Assembly (NCBI RefSeq): GCF_011397635.1
Contig: NC_064769.1
Span: 18,307,207 to 18,371,206 of the forward strand
Source of the DNA: Epinephelus fuscoguttatus
Lineage: Eukaryota > Chordata > Actinopteri > Perciformes > Serranidae
Reading direction: 5' to 3'
DNA length: 64,000 nucleotides
The translations under genes were made by a program, and so were the position numbers. Positions 11,649 through 24,500 of the stretch are shown in pieces. The notes beneath the pieces are model-generated. The model was not told where the DNA came from. It made no database searches and saw only the letters and a program-made list of their open reading frames with translations. Numbering within the stretch: the stretch's first letter is position 1; each line of letters starts with the position of its first letter.

Positions 11649-12331
11649 TTTGGCAACGCTCCCTCGCTGAGAGACACACACATGCACTTGCTCATGTACA
11701 CGCTAACCTGGCCCCCCTGGTGTGCCATCCCATTTAGAGCCTGGGCTTTTAACACATTGTGATAGGGCTATTATTAGAAGTGATGTATTATCAATCATGA
11801 ATTAATCCTGATTGATGTGTTTTCACCCAACTGGAAAAGGACCACTTGCTACACTGTTTGTTTTCATCTCCCTGATGAGAGAAAGTGGTGCTTTAATTTT
11901 TTTTTCTCCATGGGATGACATGAGAGAAGAGATTTTTTTTTCCTTCTCATGATCAAACCACTTCTTTCCCCAGCTTCTCCTCAGGACGTGAGGAGACCGC
12001 TGAGGAAGACATTCATTTATTTAGTTCCCTCACTCATTTATCTTCCTCCCCCTCATCTCTTTGCCTGACTGGCTGCTGAGCTGACTGACTGCCTGGATGG
12101 TTGGCTCCCCCTCTCACTGGACACTCACTGGCAGTTAACTCACACACTGCGTGAGCTTCGCTGAGGCTGGGGTGGAGAGAGACACTCGGGCTGCTCGGGC
12201 TTTGGAAAGTGGGACCTCTGTTAGGCTTCTCTCTCTGTCTGTTTTGGTGGACTGTTAGATGAGAGCAGAGGAAATCTCAGGCTCTCTCTGCTCCAGCACT
12301 GACCACTGACCGTCACTACTGTGCTGCATCC

Positions 12332-12451
12332 ATGACTTTACACACCTGGCTGGTGTATGGGCTTGGAATTATCTTGGTTTGGACACTCTGCTTGAAACAG
12401 GGTGAGTAGGATGATATTTTTGGTGTTGAAATGTATGGAGAAATATGTAGT

Positions 12452-12506
<55 letters not shown>

Positions 12507-15500
12507 CCTCACCTACACAAGCCGTTTACAGGCAAAGCAATCAATAACATTAATGTACAGCCATACAGACAATACGCTGTATACAAATGTGTCATAAATA
12601 CAGTAAAGTACTGTAAAAAATCAACTTACAACATTTGCAAAATATTAAAACAACGCAGCAGTAGAATGATAAGAAATGGGCTGGCAAATGCTCCAGACCA
12701 AAACCAACTGTATGGATCACATTAATATAATGAACAACCCTGTTGAAAGGTGACTCCAATAAATATGCCTTTGTTCTGCATTTAATTGACCTGGGAGTTC
12801 AAATCTATGCCTCCCAACAATAGGTGATAGCCATAGGTGGCAAACTAAATTTCCCTACAGAGCAATAAAGATTGACCTGATTCGGCTTGGCTGCAACCTT
12901 TGTTTCACTGGGGGCAAAACAAGAAGAAATTGGGGTGCTGTTGTGTGCGGAGATCCTGCTTTGCTTGATTTATATCTCAGTATTCGGTCTGAGTCAGATC
13001 ACCTCTGATCCCAACTCCAGACCAGAGGGCGAAGAGAGCTCCTGGCCAGACTAATGATGATCAATAGGGCAAAATCTATGAGGCAACAAATAGCTGGCAT
13101 AGCTGTAACTGCAGTGTATTATAGACTAATGTCTCTAATTTTCAAATGAATGTTATTTCTGTTCAAAGCTACACAGAAAGTCAAAAAAGGTGTCAATAAT
13201 AAGGTGGTGCACTGAACCATAACCATCGAACAACAACGCCAGAGGACAGTGAGCTTAATACCATAATAGCACACAATTTAATACCTATTATGTGTTACAT
13301 AATGCATGATTACAGTAATCATCTTGAATTCATAATTAGTATAATATGTTTATGGTGCCCTAAAAGCTCATTTTGAGCATAACTTCATTTTAAGCCCCAC
13401 TGAAAAAGCAAAACATAATACATAATGAGACAGGCGAGCAGTGGTGACCTTTTCTGAATTAAATTCAAATGTTCTTATGATAATTCTTAAAATCATGTTT
13501 TGTTTGTCCTCTGTATGCTGCTTACTTTTTCATTCAAGGTGCCTTCTTCTTGAAATGTTTCCCAGAAAAAATACATATAATATTGTAATGAATGTAATTG
13601 GCTCAGTGTTGAGATGCAGATGAGCTTCACCGGCAAATTTGCATGTTAAATGTACTCAATACCAATAATGGATAAGATTAAATTTAGGTAATGATAGATT
13701 TTGATATATACAGAGTTAATCAACATTTGCAATGCATACTGGCACGGGCTCTGGTTATGATAAATTGCATTTGTGCCATGAAAGCTGGAAGTCTTTCCAG
13801 TATGTCCTCATTATGTTGGCAAATGCTCACATCGGGCAGCTTTTCAGTGTTTCACGAGTGTGGTGTGCAACAACATAACATCACAGTAAATTGATTGATC
13901 AGGTTGTTTGCCAGATGTAAATGACCATTCCGCTGTGTTGTATTTCCACAACCATTACCCAGCTCTAATGACATACTCCAATATTTATAAGAGCTTTGAC
14001 TGCATAGTGTATCACCAGCAGGGGAGTATGACACATCCCCTAAAGGCTGGCATGTGCTCTCTGTCCCTGTGAGGCTTTACATTGATTCCAGCAGATTTCT
14101 AAAGTGATTTTTGTAAGAGCATTTGCCTGGGATTAGTTTGCTCCTGAAAGCTCCATCAGAGCTTTTGGTGGGCTATTTAACAGAGCAGAGGCGGCAAGAG
14201 GCTCGCGTCCGCTCTCTGCCCTCGCACTGAGTCCACAGGGCTGCACAGATAAAGAGGGAGGATTGGTTTCAGCCAAAGCTGATCTTCCATCTTGTGTGTG
14301 GGATTTTGGAGGTCAGGCACAGGTGTGTGAGGGGTCTGAATCTGTGGACAATCCCTTTAAGCTCTGGTGGATTTGTTCTGTTTAGGCTTAGCCTTACTTT
14401 CTTGAGAGAGATAGGCATTGAGACAGTGACACGGGAGAAAAGGGAACCAAAGATGAAAGAGGTCTTTGGAAAATTTTGTTTCTGAAAAGATGTGCTTTAA
14501 AAATCCCCAATTGTATGATGATCTAATGTGTGCCAGCTCCTCTTTTAGCAGCATGGGGACCAAACCTATTCTGGCAAATGATTATGTTAACTGGTGATTT
14601 TTAGGCACCAGTTGAGAAGGAAGTGTAAACAGCATAATTTAGCTGCATGTTGATTTAGTCTCTCTCGAGTCCCTCTCTCTGTGCTGTAGCTTCCACCACT
14701 TATAGGGTGCTGAGTGGTGGAGACATGGCTTTGAGATCACAAGCTGGAGCTGGCAGGCAGACAGCTTGGGATGGGGTGTACTACTGAGGGTGAGTCACCC
14801 TTAAGCACACACTGGAGGAGAGGAGAGGAGAGGAGAGGAGAGGAGAGGAGCAGTTGAGTACCGTCAAGATGAGAACAAATATCAAACTCCAAAGCAATGG
14901 TCCTTGTTTGAACCGTGAATTGTTTAGAAGGAATCTTGATCCCTTTGAGATGTACTTCTCTCAAAATACCATGCAAGATGCTGTTACAGTTGAACTGAGG
15001 CATCACTTTAAAATTAGCTCATTTGCACTGTTTATGTGCTGCATAGCTTCAGGGAGAAGGGCTGTGATACTGCAATTTAAGTCTACATCTGGTTGCTATA
15101 AAGATTATTTTTAATTGAATCACAGTTAATGTAGATGCTTCTGACAGAGATTTGGAGTCAAGTGGTTGTTTGGGTGCAACTTGGAAAAGTTAAGCTCTAA
15201 AGCAGCAATATCCCAGCATTACCAACATAGGTGGATCTGATTAGGTTGGATGTAATCCAGCAGCAATAGTCAGTTTTATTTAATGTGATGCCAAATGTGT
15301 CAAAGCACTAGCCAAAAAAAGTAAAATTAAATGTGTCATCAGCAACAAATTAAGAAGTTACAGTCTTGAAACTTTAGTTAAATTCATTTAAGTTCTAGAC
15401 ACAGACAAGCTGATGGACGCATAGCAAAGGTATGCTTGTGCAACCCAATATGACACACATTCAGGGCCACTCACAAGGGGGTAAATAAGGGCAAGCTTTC

Positions 15501-18500
15501 TGAGGCTGAGTCGCTAGGAGGGCTATAAGCTATGTATGCTATAATGATAATCAAATTTTATTTTGAAATAAAATATTCGCCATTGCTCATTTAAACAACA
15601 AATTTACGTTGTACAATATTCATTATTGCTTTAGTAAAATGTACCCTGTTTAATAATGAAACCCCACCCTCACAAAAATAGTTTGGGTCATTTTTTTATA
15701 TGCAACTGGGAAAAAAAACATCTAATTCTAAAACAACATTTAGGCCTAGATAGTGAATAGTGAGTGAATTTCCTTGCTATGCCACAACCTGCACATACAT
15801 TTTGATGCCAGTATAGAAAGGAGGAGAAGATGAAGGAGCTGAAAAGGGATTTAAACTCACATAATGATGAAATGACCAACATTTTTCAGTCAGCTCAGAA
15901 AGCTGTTCCAAGCCAGGCTAAAGAGGCAAATGATAGCCAGGAGGCTAATGTTACAGCTAACATTCCTCTTAGCCAAGAGGTAGCTAGCATCACTGAAGGA
16001 GCCAGGCCAACCATCACCTGTTAAAATAATAATATAGATGATAGTGCCTGTGTAGCCCCCTCCACTGAGAAAGTCTCTCCTAATCTACATGTATGCATTG
16101 ACATGAGTAAACCTATGGAGTAAACCAAATTTTGGGAGGGCCTATTCACTGGACCACCTTTGGGTTCCATTTTGTAGTCTTTATGTTGTTTTATCAATAC
16201 TACTTAATCTCTGTGTTTCCAAGTGTCCTGCCCACCAATGAAGAGTTTTTGGATATAGAATAAATCTGTGCCAGACAAGACACAGGCTAATGTCTTCATT
16301 TTCCAAATCTTTCTTCCTTTTATTTGAAATTTAAATCTTTAAATCTTTATATTGATAATTACAATGGTGGTGTGAGCAGCACCTAGGGTCACCATCAGTC
16401 AGGCATGTCCAAAGACCGGCCCACAGACCAATTTTTTACATTAACCTCACAATGGCAGGACCATGATACAGTTTGAAGACATGCACCATGTAGGAACTAT
16501 GCAGGTGGAACTACTGTGTTTTCATAAACAGACAGTAAACAACCAAATTAATGGTTACCTTTAGCAACAGACATTTCCTGCTATGTAGCAAACATGGCAA
16601 CAGCAAAAAAGTGTAAAGTTGTCAGCAAGAGCCACCACTTTCAGGAGTGGCGAAAAGTTATATGAAACTGTTGCATTTGGCTCATTTGTATGTTTGCATT
16701 TGTATTTTTTTGTTAATAGTCCATATGGTGTAAGAAGCAGCTGGTTCCCAGGTATTTTCACATTATTTAATCTGACCCCCATTCAGAAAGTTTGGACACC
16801 CCTGCCATAGGTCCTGTGTGGGTCTCCTGCCTGGACAGTATCTGTGTACACTGTATGCTATTTCCTCCATAGCCCCCAAATAGCAGCAAAGGCGCCATTG
16901 CTTATGCATCGCAGTGGCTCTCCACAAACATGCTGCCACATCATCTTAAATTGCACCCTAACAAGTTGTCATGGGCTGTTCTGTGTGTCCCCTGCAGTCC
17001 AGGGTCTGCAGTGCTATGGCTGCAACATCATCCAGGGCCAGAGGTACGTGGATGTGGGCTGCTCCAACCCAGAGGTCATCACCTGCACCCACTCGCACAA
17101 AGGCTTCAAACACCGTTTCTGCATCAAGACAGAGAGCAGTGAGTAAACCTCCGTGACCAATGTTTAATGACTAATCAACTGAAATCACAGTTTTCTCTCT
17201 TCTTTATCCTCTAACCCAGTGAGCTAATGCATCTCTGTGTGATACTTACTTGTAGAATATTTATGGTGGGGGGGTGGGAGATTATAAAATCATGATGAAT
17301 TCACTCTGGCGTGCCACTGGACATTGGCATAATCACTTTTAATCATACTTTCATGTTAATGTTCTTTGTCCGCTGATGTGAATATTCCATTGCTCCTTCC
17401 ACTGAGGATAGTTACATAACCCCACTTTGGTGTGCTTTGATGAGTAAATTATAAGTCACTCCTTGTTTGATGTTAAGTCAAATGGAGGATGTGGACACCC
17501 ATGACAGGAGAGTGATGGTCAGATGAGTAGTTCTGCTGATATCCATGGAAGCGTGGACAATCCAGCTGTTTCTTTGCTTGATGTCTAAAGGAGCCAGTCA
17601 TGTTGAAAGGGCTGATGAGGCACCTTTTCCGTGCGCTCGGAGAAACAGCAAGCTCAGAAAAGGACTGACGACGGCCTGTCGGAAACACAATGACAAGCAC
17701 TTGTGGGTCAAAATCTCAAAACAGTGTCTTGGCGGTAATCTGTGGCCAGTCAGCCTGTTAATCTTCATGTGACCCCGCCAAACCCAAATCTAACAGATGC
17801 TGGTAAAGTTCCATAAGAGTCTTAGAGTTCTACCCTTTGTCCTCAAAAACATGACATCTGTCCTTAATCCATAACCAGTCCAGTGTCCTTCTCTCCTGAG
17901 CAACGTCCTCTCACTTTTCAGCTGCTTCCAACCCATAACTGAAGTGAAAAGTTTTTGACTGGCAAAAATGTCTAGATAGGCAAGACAAAAAGGTAAGTTC
18001 AATATCTTTAGTTCTTGTGCCTAAATGATTATGGGAAAAATGATTTTTGAAACTGGTCCAGCACTGAGTGAGAGTGCTGCAGCAGGCAGTGGCGAAACAG
18101 GCTGCAATGTAACCACCCATGGCAACATGCCGGCTGCAGCACAAATATTGTACCAGTTTCAAAAATTGTTGTTCCAAGTAGACATTTAGACTCAAAAACA
18201 TGGGAATATGAGTTCCAGGGTGGAAAATACCAAATTTACCATCACGAATGATCGTTATAATTTAATTGAAGAAAACAGGTTAATCGTTTCATGTTGACCT
18301 TGCTACTCTCTTGACCTGATCGCTCTTTGTTTTCAGCTTTGGGGGATTATAAATGACAGAGATATTGTGCCAGTCAAATCTCATCACAGAAACTACCTTA
18401 AAGGTCCAGTGTGTAGGATGTAAGGGCATTTATTGGCAGAAATAGTAGGCTATATAATATTCATTACTTTTTTATTTATTAGTGTATAAACACCTGTAAA

Positions 18501-19409
18501 TACCGTCGAACAAGCCGTTATAGCCATATCTACACACAGAGTGGGTCCTCTTCCACAGAATCCGCCATGTTATTTCTACAGTAGCCCAGAACTGACAAAT
18601 CAAACACATTCACGTTTTTGCGTCAGCCACCGTAGTTCTACACACTTGGAGAAGTTTCAGGTCTGCATCCTCACTGCTAGATGCTACTGTGTCCTACACT
18701 AGACCTTGAGTTGAAAAATAGTGGAGATGCTGACTCAGGTATAGAACTCCCATTTGTTTAGATTTCGCTCTTGCCGATTACACTGCTCTCAGACCCAAAT
18801 TATGCACTTTAGTTTCATTGGTTTGAAGCTGTAAGGACTCAGAACAATCTATATGTCTCACAGAGTATATTACAGTGTTGGGAGAGAATGTTCAGGTCAT
18901 TTGCAGCTCTCTGGATTTAGATAGAGGTTTTTTTTTTTTTTTAAATAAAGATGGTACTGATTTTAAATACATACTTAGCCTACATATAGTCTGAATTTCA
19001 TGGAAGTGCACTGGAAAGGACAAAATGTTCCGTTTGCCAGAGGCTTGGTTTCTCAGCTGTGAAGACATACGTGTAGAGTGTGCCTTTAAGCTCTCTAAAT
19101 GTCTTCCTCATTACACACTTGCAGTGTTTGGTGCTTACATATGCATTTATTTTTCTTGCTGAGCCAAACACCAGCTCGTCACTCTTCACTGACTGGCTGT
19201 CTCCCCCTCCTGTCCCTCCAGCGGCCCTGGGTATCGTCCTGACCAGCGGTTGTGCCACATCCAGACACTGCCAGCAGCACGAGTTGCCAGGGGTGCGCAT
19301 CCACTGCTGTGACTCAGATCTATGTAACAGCGCCCCCTCCTGGCATCCATGCACGCTCCACTACATCTGTGCACTGTTCAGCCTCTTGCTGCTGAGGATG
19401 TGGTTGTGA
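12332..19409 (+). CDS. GPI-anchored Ly6/uPAR-domain (three-finger) protein
   Basis: Three coding exons (12332-12401, 16998-17138, 19222-19409) join in frame through consensus GT-AG sites to give 132 residues. Residues 1-23 form a hydrophobic signal peptide. Mature residues 27-106 hold ten cysteines at 29, 32, 45, 53, 65, 81, 87, 99, 100 and 105, starting LQCYGC and closing CCDSDLCN. This is the hallmark of the LU three-finger fold. Residues 115-132 form a hydrophobic tail fitting a GPI-attachment signal, with likely anchor sites among N106-S110. The exon plan (signal / first half / second half plus tail) is the family's usual one. Such proteins sit on the outer cell surface, and many modulate receptors, for example nicotinic receptors for the Lynx group. 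Which subfamily this is cannot be settled by eye, so no symbol is given. The start is chosen because the signal peptide begins there. Confidence 0.85.
12454..12503. repeat. (GT)n microsatellite in Ly6 intron 1
   Basis: A pure run of about 25 GT units starting about 50 bp after the exon 1 donor. Confidence 0.95.
12504..16399. other. Intron 1 of the Ly6-family gene
   Basis: Mostly unique AT-rich DNA. A GC-richer patch at 14160-14260, with a TATTTAA word just before it, could be an alternative promoter but no exon is proven. The frame at 15830-16024 has no domain and is regarded as chance. Confidence 0.45.
14814..14850. repeat. (GGAGA)n short tandem repeat
   Basis: About seven pentamer copies of GGAGA in Ly6 intron 1. 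Confidence 0.9.
16400..16804 (+). mobile_element. Non-autonomous hAT-like transposon with a transposase-start relic
   Basis: The terminal inverted repeats are CAGGCATGTCCAAA at the left and, reading inward from the right, CAGGGGTGTCCAAA. Flanking 8-mers CCATCAGT (16392-16399) and CCATAGGT (16805-16812) match at six of eight positions, as expected for an aged hAT target duplication. Inside, an ATG at 16594 opens a short lysine-rich peptide (MATAKKCKV...) ending at a stop. It resembles the N terminus of hAT transposases of the BED/GTF2IRD2-like kind. The internal bulk is deleted. It lies just upstream of Ly6 exon 2. Confidence 0.65.
17985..18235 (-). repeat. Dispersed repeat with internal inverted arms
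   Basis: The segments ATTTTTGAAACTGGTCC (18043-18059) and TACCAGTTTCAAAAATTGTT (18151-18170) are reverse complements, flanking a centre with GTGCTGCAGC and GGCTGCAATGTAACC. It is related to the copy at 9510-9700. The arms make this a potential hairpin of about 130 bp. Confidence 0.5.
18398..18709 (+). mobile_element. MITE-like element, GTGTAGGAT family, copy 2
   Basis: The left end TTAAAGGTCCAGTGTGTAGGA is mirrored at the right end by TCCTACACTAGACCTTGAG, giving terminal inverted repeats of about 19 bp with a few mismatches. The body carries GGGTCCTCTTCCACAGAATC and GTAGCCCAGAACTGACAAAT, which are landmarks of an abundant percomorph repeat and shared with 6672-7215. No coding capacity. Confidence 0.65.
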
Positions 19410-19816
19410 TATGGAGTCAACCTGGAGAGGAGCATCACATCTGTGGACTATGGGAGACACAACAACTCTTATGTCTTAGCTGCACATGTTTAGGGTTGAA
19501 TGAGAGTTTTACTCAGTGTGGTGTTACTGGTGAGCACCTTAGCTTTTGTCACATTGTTAGCTCGGACATACAGTCAGAGCGAAGGCAAAATAACCCTGTG
19601 AATAATCAAAGTAATGATGAAGCAGCTTGCAGTCATCAGTGAATTTATTGTGCACATCCACTCACTCAAATTTAACTTGAAGTATGGGATATTATGGGAC
19701 ATTTGTTGCCATGGAAGAAAGATCTTTGTCAGAGTCATAATGTCAGTTCATAAAAAGCTTTCAGCCAAGACACCTTGCATCAGCAATGCAGTTAGTCTAC
19801 ACACTGACTTCAGGTT

Positions 19817-19822
19817 AATAAA
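19817..19822 (+). terminator. Candidate poly(A) signal of the Ly6-family gene
   Basis: This is the first AATAAA downstream of the Ly6 stop codon (TGA at 19407-19409), giving a 3' UTR of about 430 bases. Further AATAAA words at about 20211 and 20289 could be alternatives. Confidence 0.45.
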
Positions 19823-20818
19823 GACTTACATCCACTACTTCTGTATGACATGAATCAGTTTTCTCTCTTCAGCAGTTCATTATCTTTATCAAGATCAAAT
19901 CCTTGTGTGCAGTGTGTTCTTTTAAAGTCACAGGCTATTTACTTTGCAAAGTTAAAGTTTTTTAGTTTGCTGTCCAGTTCTCAATGCTAAGCTTGGGAAA
20001 GCACACTGCATGCAGTTCTGTGTAGGAGTGTAAGAAATATTGTACAGTAAAAGCATGTAATGTTGTGAATTATTGTATTAAAATGTTTCATATTTTTCAA
20101 AAGAAACTGCTCAGAACTCTGCATTTTTATTATACTGAGACATACCATGAATGTCACATGCTATACACATAATCATAGCAAACTGAACAGGGTTTACATG
20201 ATTTCAGGAGAATAAATTAACCTGTTAAACAGTAGGCCACATGATAAGTGTTTTCACGTGCCTATGAAAATGTGTAACGCTGACATGGAATAAATACAAA
20301 TAAAACTTTTTTTTACACTAATTAGAATAAAACAGAGACAGAACAACAATAATGGGCTGCTATCAAATGGTCATATATTCACTAAAATACACCAGTGAAC
20401 ATTTACACAATAACATTATTTTCATACAAGCATGTCATAGAAGGTTTTTGCTAGTTTATCATGTACTTACACTTTATGTTTTGTGTATCACTAACCTGTC
20501 ATAAATAAAACATACTGTGTATTAGCCTCTACAAGCCCATAAAATCTAAATAAAAACAGCATCATTGCCAGAGCAGAATCTCACACGAGTCTTACACAAG
20601 GACACTATTAGTACATTTGGTACTGCAAAGCTTTACATTTTTAATACACAGCACAGTCCACTTACATTATGCTAGTTATTTGCATGTGACAAATGTGTAA
20701 ATAAATATATGAAATATATGAGAAAGAAATCAGCCAAAGCAATGCAATGGAAAAAAACAGCAATATATTGAGCCATGTCTCACTGGAATAGTTTGCCAAT
20801 TTACTTATTTTTTACTAA

Positions 20819-20887
<69 letters not shown>

Positions 20888-21379
20888 TTTTTTAAGTTGG
20901 GAGGACTGGTTATTTTATTACTATACCATTTACTGAATGTAGTGTAAATGTAACATTTGCTAATTTTATGTATTTTCTATTGTGGATCTCAGGAGGAGTA
21001 GCTGCTGGTGAATGAAGCAACTAGTGTGGATCCAATCTAGTGTGGATAAATAATGAATTGATTTTTAGGCAAACAACATCTATTAGGCTAAACCTTGCAT
21101 CTTTTGGTGAGATTGAAATGCTCTATACATGAAGATTTTAGGTCAGCAGCCCACCTGAACAGCATCTGAACCCAGGTCACTCAGGTGTAATCAAATCCCT
21201 GAACACTCAGTCTACTATTACATGATTTCACCTATGTGATGAATTCATAATCTGATACTCCACTTAATCAGTATCAAGTGGTGTAGCAGTACAGTATACA
21301 TGAGTGCACCTGTGCAGGTGAGACTGCTTTCCATTAAACCGTGCACACTATTGGTGCACACACCACAAATCGCCGCATA
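19823..21379. other. Spacer between the Ly6 gene and rab14
   Basis: Very AT-rich, with the long (AT)n run and no supported exon. Confidence 0.5.
20824..20884. repeat. (AT)n microsatellite
   Basis: About 30 uninterrupted AT units. Confidence 0.95.
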
Positions 21380-21533
21380 TGATGCTCTTTGTCCCAGAAG
21401 CCCATTGTATACAGCGGAGGAAACCCTGTGCCGTGAGCAGCCATCTTGGATAGACAGATCACTTGAGCCAGGATAACCTGCATTCCTCATCTGAACAGCT
21501 CAAGATCACAAAGCTCAAAAGACTTAATATCTG
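21380..21533 (+). promoter_or_regulatory. rab14: Inferred rab14 promoter and noncoding first exon
   Basis: The rab14 start codon lies seven bases after an acceptor (CTTTCAG at 26956-26962), so a noncoding 5' exon must exist. The best candidate ends at the donor CTG|GTAAGA at 21533. It is preceded by a YY1-type GCCATCTTG at 21440-21448 and moderately GC-rich DNA. The following 700 bp is rich in GCTAGCTAAC words often seen in early introns of fish genes. The transcription start and exon limits are inferred. Confidence 0.35.
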
Positions 21534-24500
21534 GTAAGAACAGAGAAGAGGAAACACTTGAGCACACTCGTACATAAGAACACAACGTCTGATAAACGCA
21601 GAGACGCAGAGTATTTAAATTTATAAAACGGCTGCAGCAGTTTAGCTAGCCTGTTTTGCCAGGAGTCAGCTAATTGGCAAGCTAACGATGCTAGCTAACA
21701 GATGGCTAATAGTAGGTTGTTTTTATCGTCGGCTTCCAAGATTGGGATCTATAACACATTGCACTATTAGAGGATACTATTGTAGGCGAACAATTACTTG
21801 CTCGGCGGTGAGTAAATATTGGTTGACAAGTTAACTAATCAACGTATTTACCATAATCCAACCCTCGCAGCTAACTGGTAAACTAGCATGCTAAAGCTAT
21901 AGCTTGCTGTCGGTAGTTTGATGTATGGTGGCTTTTGTGAAATTATGCAGAAGTCAGGTGAATTTTCTAACATAGCAACTCATATTAGACGATCTCGACT
22001 CGATTATCTGTGTGCTAGCAAAGGCAACCGATGTACATATTGTGATTTATGCTATTCGTTGTCAAGATATATCTATTGATGTCAGCAAGCAGGTAACTAA
22101 CGTTAGCTAGCTAACCTAAACTTAGCTGTCAAAACAGCTGAATTAGGGCCGTGATTGTTATCAGACACGATCGTGTAGTTGGTTACTAACCAAGTAAATG
22201 CCAGATGTTTGTTTCCTCTTTCGCTTAGTAACATTGCTAGCCTTTGTGTGCTAACTAACAGCAGAGAGTTAACCAAAGCGATGCTGTCACTTTGCCGGTT
22301 GGTAAGCTAAGCTAACCATCGCCGTCTGGAAGCAGGCATGTCATTACAGTAACATATAAAAGGGTTAACATTGGACACTCAAGTCAGATTTGTGAATGTA
22401 GCCTGTCCCTTTTTATTCTGGTTTCTTGCATAGAAGTGTTCATCTGTTGTGCAGGGTTACACGTAAGGTCCCATATTTCCTCAGCTAACAGTGCCTTAGC
22501 CTCCCCTTTAGCTTTACTTTTCCAAACAACAGAGGTGTGTGGATTTAAATCGCAAGTCGGCGACGAAGTCGATCCTGTATGTCCTTAACTATTGCAAATT
22601 GGGATAGATCTGCATTTATCTAACATAAAATGCTGCATCATTTCTGTTTCTTGTGCCAGTGCACTTTGTGTATTGGCATGCTTGATGTGATACTTAAATA
22701 TTTATGTTATTTTATATGGATTTTTAAAATCACATATAAATAAAATGTGAAAGATCTTAAAATCTGTTTGTATACATGATGAAAGTGAGCTCTGTCTGGC
22801 CTGTATACGGTAGTAATGATTTCATTATGTTGTTTTTAAGGCTTGAAAGGAGTCACATGATTTGAATAGTGGGCCCGAGCATCATGGAGGCACTGTGACT
22901 ATATATGTGTCATGATTTCCTGATAGCCCAGATTTGAGTCGTGCATCCTTTCCTCTGTGGGAAGTGGCTGAGAGGAGGAAGAGCAATGACAGTGTTTTCT
23001 CTGGAGAAAGATTAACTGAGTGCTGAGGCTGCAGTCTGGTCACATGGTCTTGACTTGCCTTCTCCTTGACGGACATTTGTGGGGTTTATTTCGAGGAAAT
23101 TAGCACTGGAAAAAGGAGGCTGGGAATCGCAGCTGAATCACATTATGTTTTTACTCTTTTTGGGGATACCCTCTGATAGCTTATCTAACAGAGCACTGAA
23201 TATCGTCACAGTACAGAGATGCCACATGAGGGTCATGTGACAGGAGGCAGCCTGAAAAAGTCCCTGAATATTACTCTAGGATTTTAAGGTATAGCAGTAG
23301 TGTAATTGTATGGTTTGTTCATGGTCTCTGTTTCACTTTGAAACCCGCTTAGTACATCATTCACACATCAGTTGATTTCAAATGAATTCATTGAGTGTTA
23401 GGAAAAAATATATACTAGTGTCATCATTGAAATCAGCAGACACAGCTTTGTAGGTTAAAGAATTTTGTGATAGCAAGTGTACTGTGGTCATTAACATGGT
23501 ATCAAAGCCATGCTCTTAACAGAGTAGTACAAGGGCAGATACCCAGATAGTGTAAGGCGTCCACGTAGACCTCGCACAGGCTGCTTTTTGCTTCACTGAG
23601 GAAGTTGGTGTTAGCGGGGGTAATTACCAAATGTCAGGTCAAGTTGCAGAGTTTGTGGAGGACTGTGAGTGTGAGCCAAGTCTTTTTCTGGGGGCACCAA
23701 CAAAAACGCAGTCACAGCCTGCTCTGATATGATGCCTGCAAGTTGTTTACATAGTTTGAAATGATAACATTCAGCAGGTTTTGCTGTTATTAGGAAGTCA
23801 CGTTATTCTTCAGGAAATTAGCAATACTGAAACATACTTTGAGTTGTCTTAGTTAATTTATTTTCATTTGATTTATCTCTGTACATAAGAGAGTATTGAT
23901 GTTTTCATATTATTCCCTCAAAGCATTTTACCTGGAGTCAGTATGAGTGTCAGTATGCACCGCCATGAGGGTACCTAACCCAACACCATTTTTATTAAAG
24001 CAAAGATTTAGGTGACATCTCGACCTGAATTAACCTCAGCAAAGTTGCCCTGCAGGTCCTCCTCAGTTCTTGTCCAACGAATTAATGTCTCTGATCCTCT
24101 ATATTTCACCCATTTTCTCATGCTACTGAAAGCCTACACCTCCCATCTGTCAATTTTTCATCCCTGTTTCTAAAGTCCTTTTCTTTTTACTCACTTGCTC
24201 ATTTTTTCATTGCTTCTCTCCCAGACTCTCATATCAGACCCATCCACATTTCTTTTGGCTGTGTCAGCATTAATCTGGCCAGTCAGACATGGTCACTGAA
24301 CTGCAGATGCAAAAGTATGAGCATAACACCAGCGCCGGCTCTGATGTGGCACAGTGATGTCACTTTCCAGGAACTGCTCTATCTGCAGCACAGTTTTCAC
24401 TGAGCTGCAGATCAGAGAAAAGCACTGGTTTAAAGCAGACCATCTTCGCCAGGGACACGGAAACCATCGGGCGGCTGAATGATTATGCTCCTGATTGTTA

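Larger units (their letters stand above)
17139..19221. other. Intron 2 of the Ly6-family gene
   Basis: It begins with the GTGAGT donor after 17138 and ends with a pyrimidine-rich CCTCCAG acceptor. It contains the two dispersed repeats listed separately. No other exon is supported. Confidence 0.6.

Noticed and set aside
15830-16024. 64-codon plus-strand frame in Ly6 intron 1
   Set aside because: Polar, coiled-coil-like composition but no flanking splice sites in phase with the Ly6 exons and no known homologue.
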